Shown: positions 6,528 through 8,681 of the stretch, piece by piece
Numbering within the stretch: the stretch's first letter is position 1
Layout of the letters: every line of letters begins with the position of its first letter
Assembly: GCA_002414185.1 (NCBI GenBank)
Contig: DHYS01000028.1
Coordinates: forward strand, 83,392-92,072
Reading direction: 5' to 3'
Length of the DNA: 8,681 nucleotides
Source: Patescibacteria group bacterium UBA5124
GTDB taxonomy: Bacteria; Patescibacteriota; Gracilibacteria; Absconditabacterales; Absconditicoccaceae
Notes under the pieces: model-generated
Databases searched by the model: none
What the model saw: only the letters and a program-made list of their open reading frames with translations
Told to the model about the DNA's origin: nothing
Program-made: the position numbers and the translations under genes

Positions 6528-7205
6528 CTATTTTTTTAAAGTTAAATATCTTTGAAATAATTGCTGTAAAAGATGTTCTTTTTCTTGTTCATCAAACGCA
6601 TCAAATTGTGCAAATATATGACGTAAATATCATTCCAAAACTAAATTTTGAGAAGATATATCTGACAATCATTTCGACATCATATAAAACAACTTATCTT
6701 GATCCATTTTATGTATTTTTGCTCCATGAGAAGCTTTTACATCATGAGATTTTACATAAAGCATCGGAGCAGAAGAAACAGAAACATTTTTACCCAAAAG
6801 AAGCTGTTCTTCATGAAGATATCATTCTACTTTTGAAACATTCTCTGATATAGAAACATTTCCATCCAAAACAATACGAGCATCATCCATAGCAATACTC
6901 AAAAGATTTGCTTCTACAAAAGTACGATCAGATTCTAAAGATAATGAAATATTACTTTTTACCTCAAATGCATCACGAGAAAATGACACACAAAAAAACA
7001 AAATACGAGCATCTGATCACAACATACGCACATCAATATCAACCTTCGCATGAGAAACAAAACAAACATATAATATATCAGACTTTTCTTCTACGTATAA
7101 TGTTTTTTTTCAAGAAACACCTTCAATCATATCAATAATCTGAATATGTTCTCAAGAAACAAGGTGAATATCTTCTATATTATTTTTTAATAATAAAGTT
7201 TTCAT
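6528..7205 (-). CDS. Short SufB/SufD-like Fe-S cluster assembly scaffold, 225 aa
   Basis: ATG 7203-7205, TAG 6528-6530; six TGA codons (18, 32, 63, 128, 179, 192) encode six of its ten glycines. SufB and SufD form, with the ATPase SufC, the scaffold on which Fe-S clusters are built in the cytoplasm. The SufBD core signature is clear: VEGYLHEEQLLL (126-137), VKSHDVKASHGAKIHKMD (151-168), then DKLFYMMSKGLS (170-181) and LEGYL. TGA codons fall on the Gly of VEGY, SKGLS and LEGY. It is about half the length of E. coli SufB or SufD and lacks the long N-terminal region, so it may be a minimal scaffold. Whether it acts as B or D is unclear, so no symbol is given. No sufC, sufS or sufU is in the window. 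It is sandwiched with 3-nt gaps between the 143-aa and 132-aa genes. Confidence 0.88.
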
Positions 7206-7208
7206 ATA

Positions 7209-7640
7209 TTATTTTTCACGTTTAAGTAAATCTATTATTTCTTTTTTATCACTTCCTGTTAGTGGTTTCTGTCAAGTCGCTACTTCTTGATTTCAAGTAG
7301 ATTGATAAGAATCTGTAAAACCAAAATCTTCTTGAGTAGATCCAGACGATAGCGTTGCTCCAGACATATTTATCAAATCTTCTTCGAATTTAGGATCATA
7401 TACATCAAGAGATGAAGTATCTTCCGAAAGATCTTCTTCCAAAATAACTCCAGATAAATCCTGAGGTAACACTACTCATGAAGAAGTAAACATATTTTGT
7501 AACTGAATAGAGTCAAGAAACGTTATATATTCAGTAGTATTAAAATCAAATTTAGACCATCCATACAAGAAAGCAATAACAACCACAAAAAAGGCAATCC
7601 ACAAAACACTTTTTATCAGATTTCAAAAAAAATTATGCAT
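7209..7640 (-). CDS. Small single-pass membrane protein, 143 aa, unknown function
   Basis: ATG 7638-7640, TAA 7209-7211; TGA codons at residues 6, 55, 116 and 123 are read as Gly. One hydrophobic helix (about 9-27, IKSVLWIAFFVVVIAFLYGW) follows a short N-terminus. The rest is an acidic, Ser/Thr/Gly-containing, probably flexible domain (EEDLSEDTSS, 68-77) with a basic C-terminal segment (KKEIIDLLKREK). There is no recognisable catalytic motif or family. It is first in the run with the Suf-like protein, the 132-aa protein and DnaA, 3 nt before the Suf-like start. A weak minus-strand promoter (TTTACT, 17 bp, TATATA, ending 4 nt before the ATG) would give an almost leaderless mRNA, but it is not convincing. 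It could instead tether something to the membrane. Confidence 0.8.
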
Positions 7641-7724
7641 TTTCTATATATTTCCAATATAAAAATAAGTAAAACACTTGTATGTTTTTAGGAAAAAAAA
7701 GAAAATCAATATTATCACAAAAAC

Positions 7725-7752
7725 TTGACAAATTTTAGTAAATAAGTAAAAT
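7725..7752 (+). promoter_or_regulatory. Sigma70-type promoter for the repeat-containing secreted protein
   Basis: TTGACA (7725-7730), a 16-bp spacer and TAAAAT (7747-7752), one base from the TATAAT consensus. It is the third plus-strand promoter here with the same 16-bp spacing. It would give a 5' UTR of about 40 nt; the dyad element of the 193-aa genes is absent. Confidence 0.7.
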
Positions 7753-7798
7753 AATAATACAAATATACCCCATAAATTTAATTCATATACTATTTATC

Positions 7799-8681
7799 AT
7801 GAAAAAATTAGTTTTATCACTAGCAATTATTGGGTTTTCTCTTGTATGATACAATACAACCTTTGCAAGCGATTGTAAAGAAGTGGAATTTTCTAATGGA
7901 AAAGTATGTGTATCTATAGAGAAAGAAAGTAGTTCTACATTTTCTCTCAACACAGAAGTAGAAAATGGTAGTTCAAATCTACGATGTGGAATACTCTTAT
8001 CTGACAATACCTATAAAGATTTAGGAGATTGTAATTCTGAGTTTACACTAAGTAGCAAAAAAGAACTCTTAGTAAAACTCTTTATCAAAATGAACGGATC
8101 AATTCCAACAGATTGGGATGGAAAACCAGGAGATAGTTCAGTATGGAACTTCCCTCAATGGAAATATAATTTTGGCGAATGAGAACGATCAGATAGTTCA
8201 TCTTCTGATAATGACGATGATTCCGAAGATGGTGATTTAGACAACTTTTATATCTGAGCATCTCCATCTTCTCCAGACAAAAACGAACGAACAGATATTA
8301 CTATCAAAGCTCGTGACAACGATGACGATACAATAGACGATTATAGAGGAACAATAAGATTTAAAGTAGAAAGAAAATCTGGTTCTTCTCGAGTTTCGGC
8401 CTCTTCTTCAACATATTCATTAGCAAAAACATCATACACTTTCAGTTCTTCTAACGATGGAGAAAAGAAATTTACAGACTTAGTTAAATTTTCTAGCAAT
8501 TATGAATACAGACTTGTTGTTTATGATGATGAGGACACAAGAATCAAAAACTACAAAATATTTAATATAGGATCTTCTTCTAGCTCTTCTTCTGAGGATG
8601 TAGACAACTTCTATGTAACTACTGATGACAGTACACCTTCTACTAGCCAACGAGTAAATCTTAATATCAAGGCTCGTGATG
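7799..8681 (+). CDS. Secreted Ig-like tandem-repeat protein with Ser/Asp-rich linkers (partial, 3' end cut)
   Basis: ATG 7799-7801; the frame stays open to the window end (294 codons seen). TGA codons at residues 17, 128 and 153 are read as Gly; the first lies in the signal peptide (1-23, ending TTFA), so the standard code would force a false downstream start. An N-terminal domain (24-127) has Cys26, 37, 63 and 78. An acidic Ser linker (SDSSSSDNDDDSEDGD, 131-146) leads to repeat 1 (146-266): DLDNFYIG, ITIKARD, YRGTIRFKVERKSGSS, KKFTDLVKF, YEYRLVVYDDE, FNIGSSSSSSSE. Repeat 2 begins at 267 (DVDNFYV, LNIKARD). Such repeats look like Ig-like beta sandwiches in a surface stalk or adhesin; function is inferred from architecture. 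It is transcribed divergently from the dnaA run, with its own promoter. Total length is unknown. Confidence 0.87.
8234..8681 (+). repeat. Tandem ~121-residue (363-bp) coding repeat, second unit truncated
   Basis: Unit 1 spans 8234-8596 and unit 2 starts at 8597. Both open with D(L/V)DNFY(I/V) and, about 23 residues later, share IKARD. Units are joined by poly-Ser/Glu linkers coded largely by TCT and AGT. More units may follow beyond the window. Confidence 0.75.

Noticed and set aside
6431..7138. Plus-strand frames opposite the 132-aa and Suf-like genes
   Set aside because: The minus strand has the recognisable SufB/SufD signature and tight gene spacing. The plus frames are low-complexity shadows without a family.

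Overview
The window looks like a genome fragment from a Candidate Phyla Radiation bacterium of the Absconditabacteria (SR1) / Gracilibacteria type, in which UGA encodes glycine (genetic code 25). The DNA is very AT-rich. Under the standard code DnaA and most other genes break into pieces at TGA. Read with TGA as Gly they become full-length, and the TGA codons in DnaA and the SufB/SufD-like protein fall on family-conserved glycines (for example RELEGAL and PGQIYNPLF in DnaA, SKGLS in the Suf protein). Every completed gene ends in TAA or TAG (nine TAA, one TAG) and none ends in TGA.

Left part (1-2748): the 3' end of a plus-strand gene for a secreted WDL/pilin-like protein (1-164) converges, with a 4-base overlap, on a minus-strand run of three related exported proteins (335, 205 and 307 aa, in transcription order). 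All three have a signal peptide and one domain with four conserved cysteines. The 335- and 307-aa proteins add a second Ig-like domain and a C-terminal membrane anchor. An AT-rich gap without a supported gene follows (2749-3142).

Middle (3035-4580): two tandem plus-strand genes encode 193-aa secreted proteins that align without gaps at about 81% identity. Each has its own consensus sigma70-type promoter with a 16-bp spacer, a shared 5'-UTR dyad element, and its own rho-independent terminator. They carry a W-D-L motif and a GxYxGTLTITV C-terminus like the protein at the left edge. Together with the anchored Ig-like proteins, the locus resembles in architecture the WxL / DUF916-DUF3324 surface systems of Gram-positive bacteria. 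That comparison is an inference.

Right part (4584-7640, minus strand): a compact run encodes, in transcription order, a 143-aa single-pass membrane protein, a 225-aa short SufB/SufD-like Fe-S scaffold, an unrecognised 132-aa protein, and DnaA. DnaA ends at a bidirectional terminator shared with the second 193-aa gene. Divergent from this run (7799 to the right edge) is a secreted protein with a four-cysteine N-terminal domain, Ser/Asp-rich linkers and roughly 121-residue Ig-like tandem repeats, cut by the window end.

No tRNA, rRNA, CRISPR array, insertion sequence or replication origin was recognised. No start codon has a convincing Shine-Dalgarno sequence.
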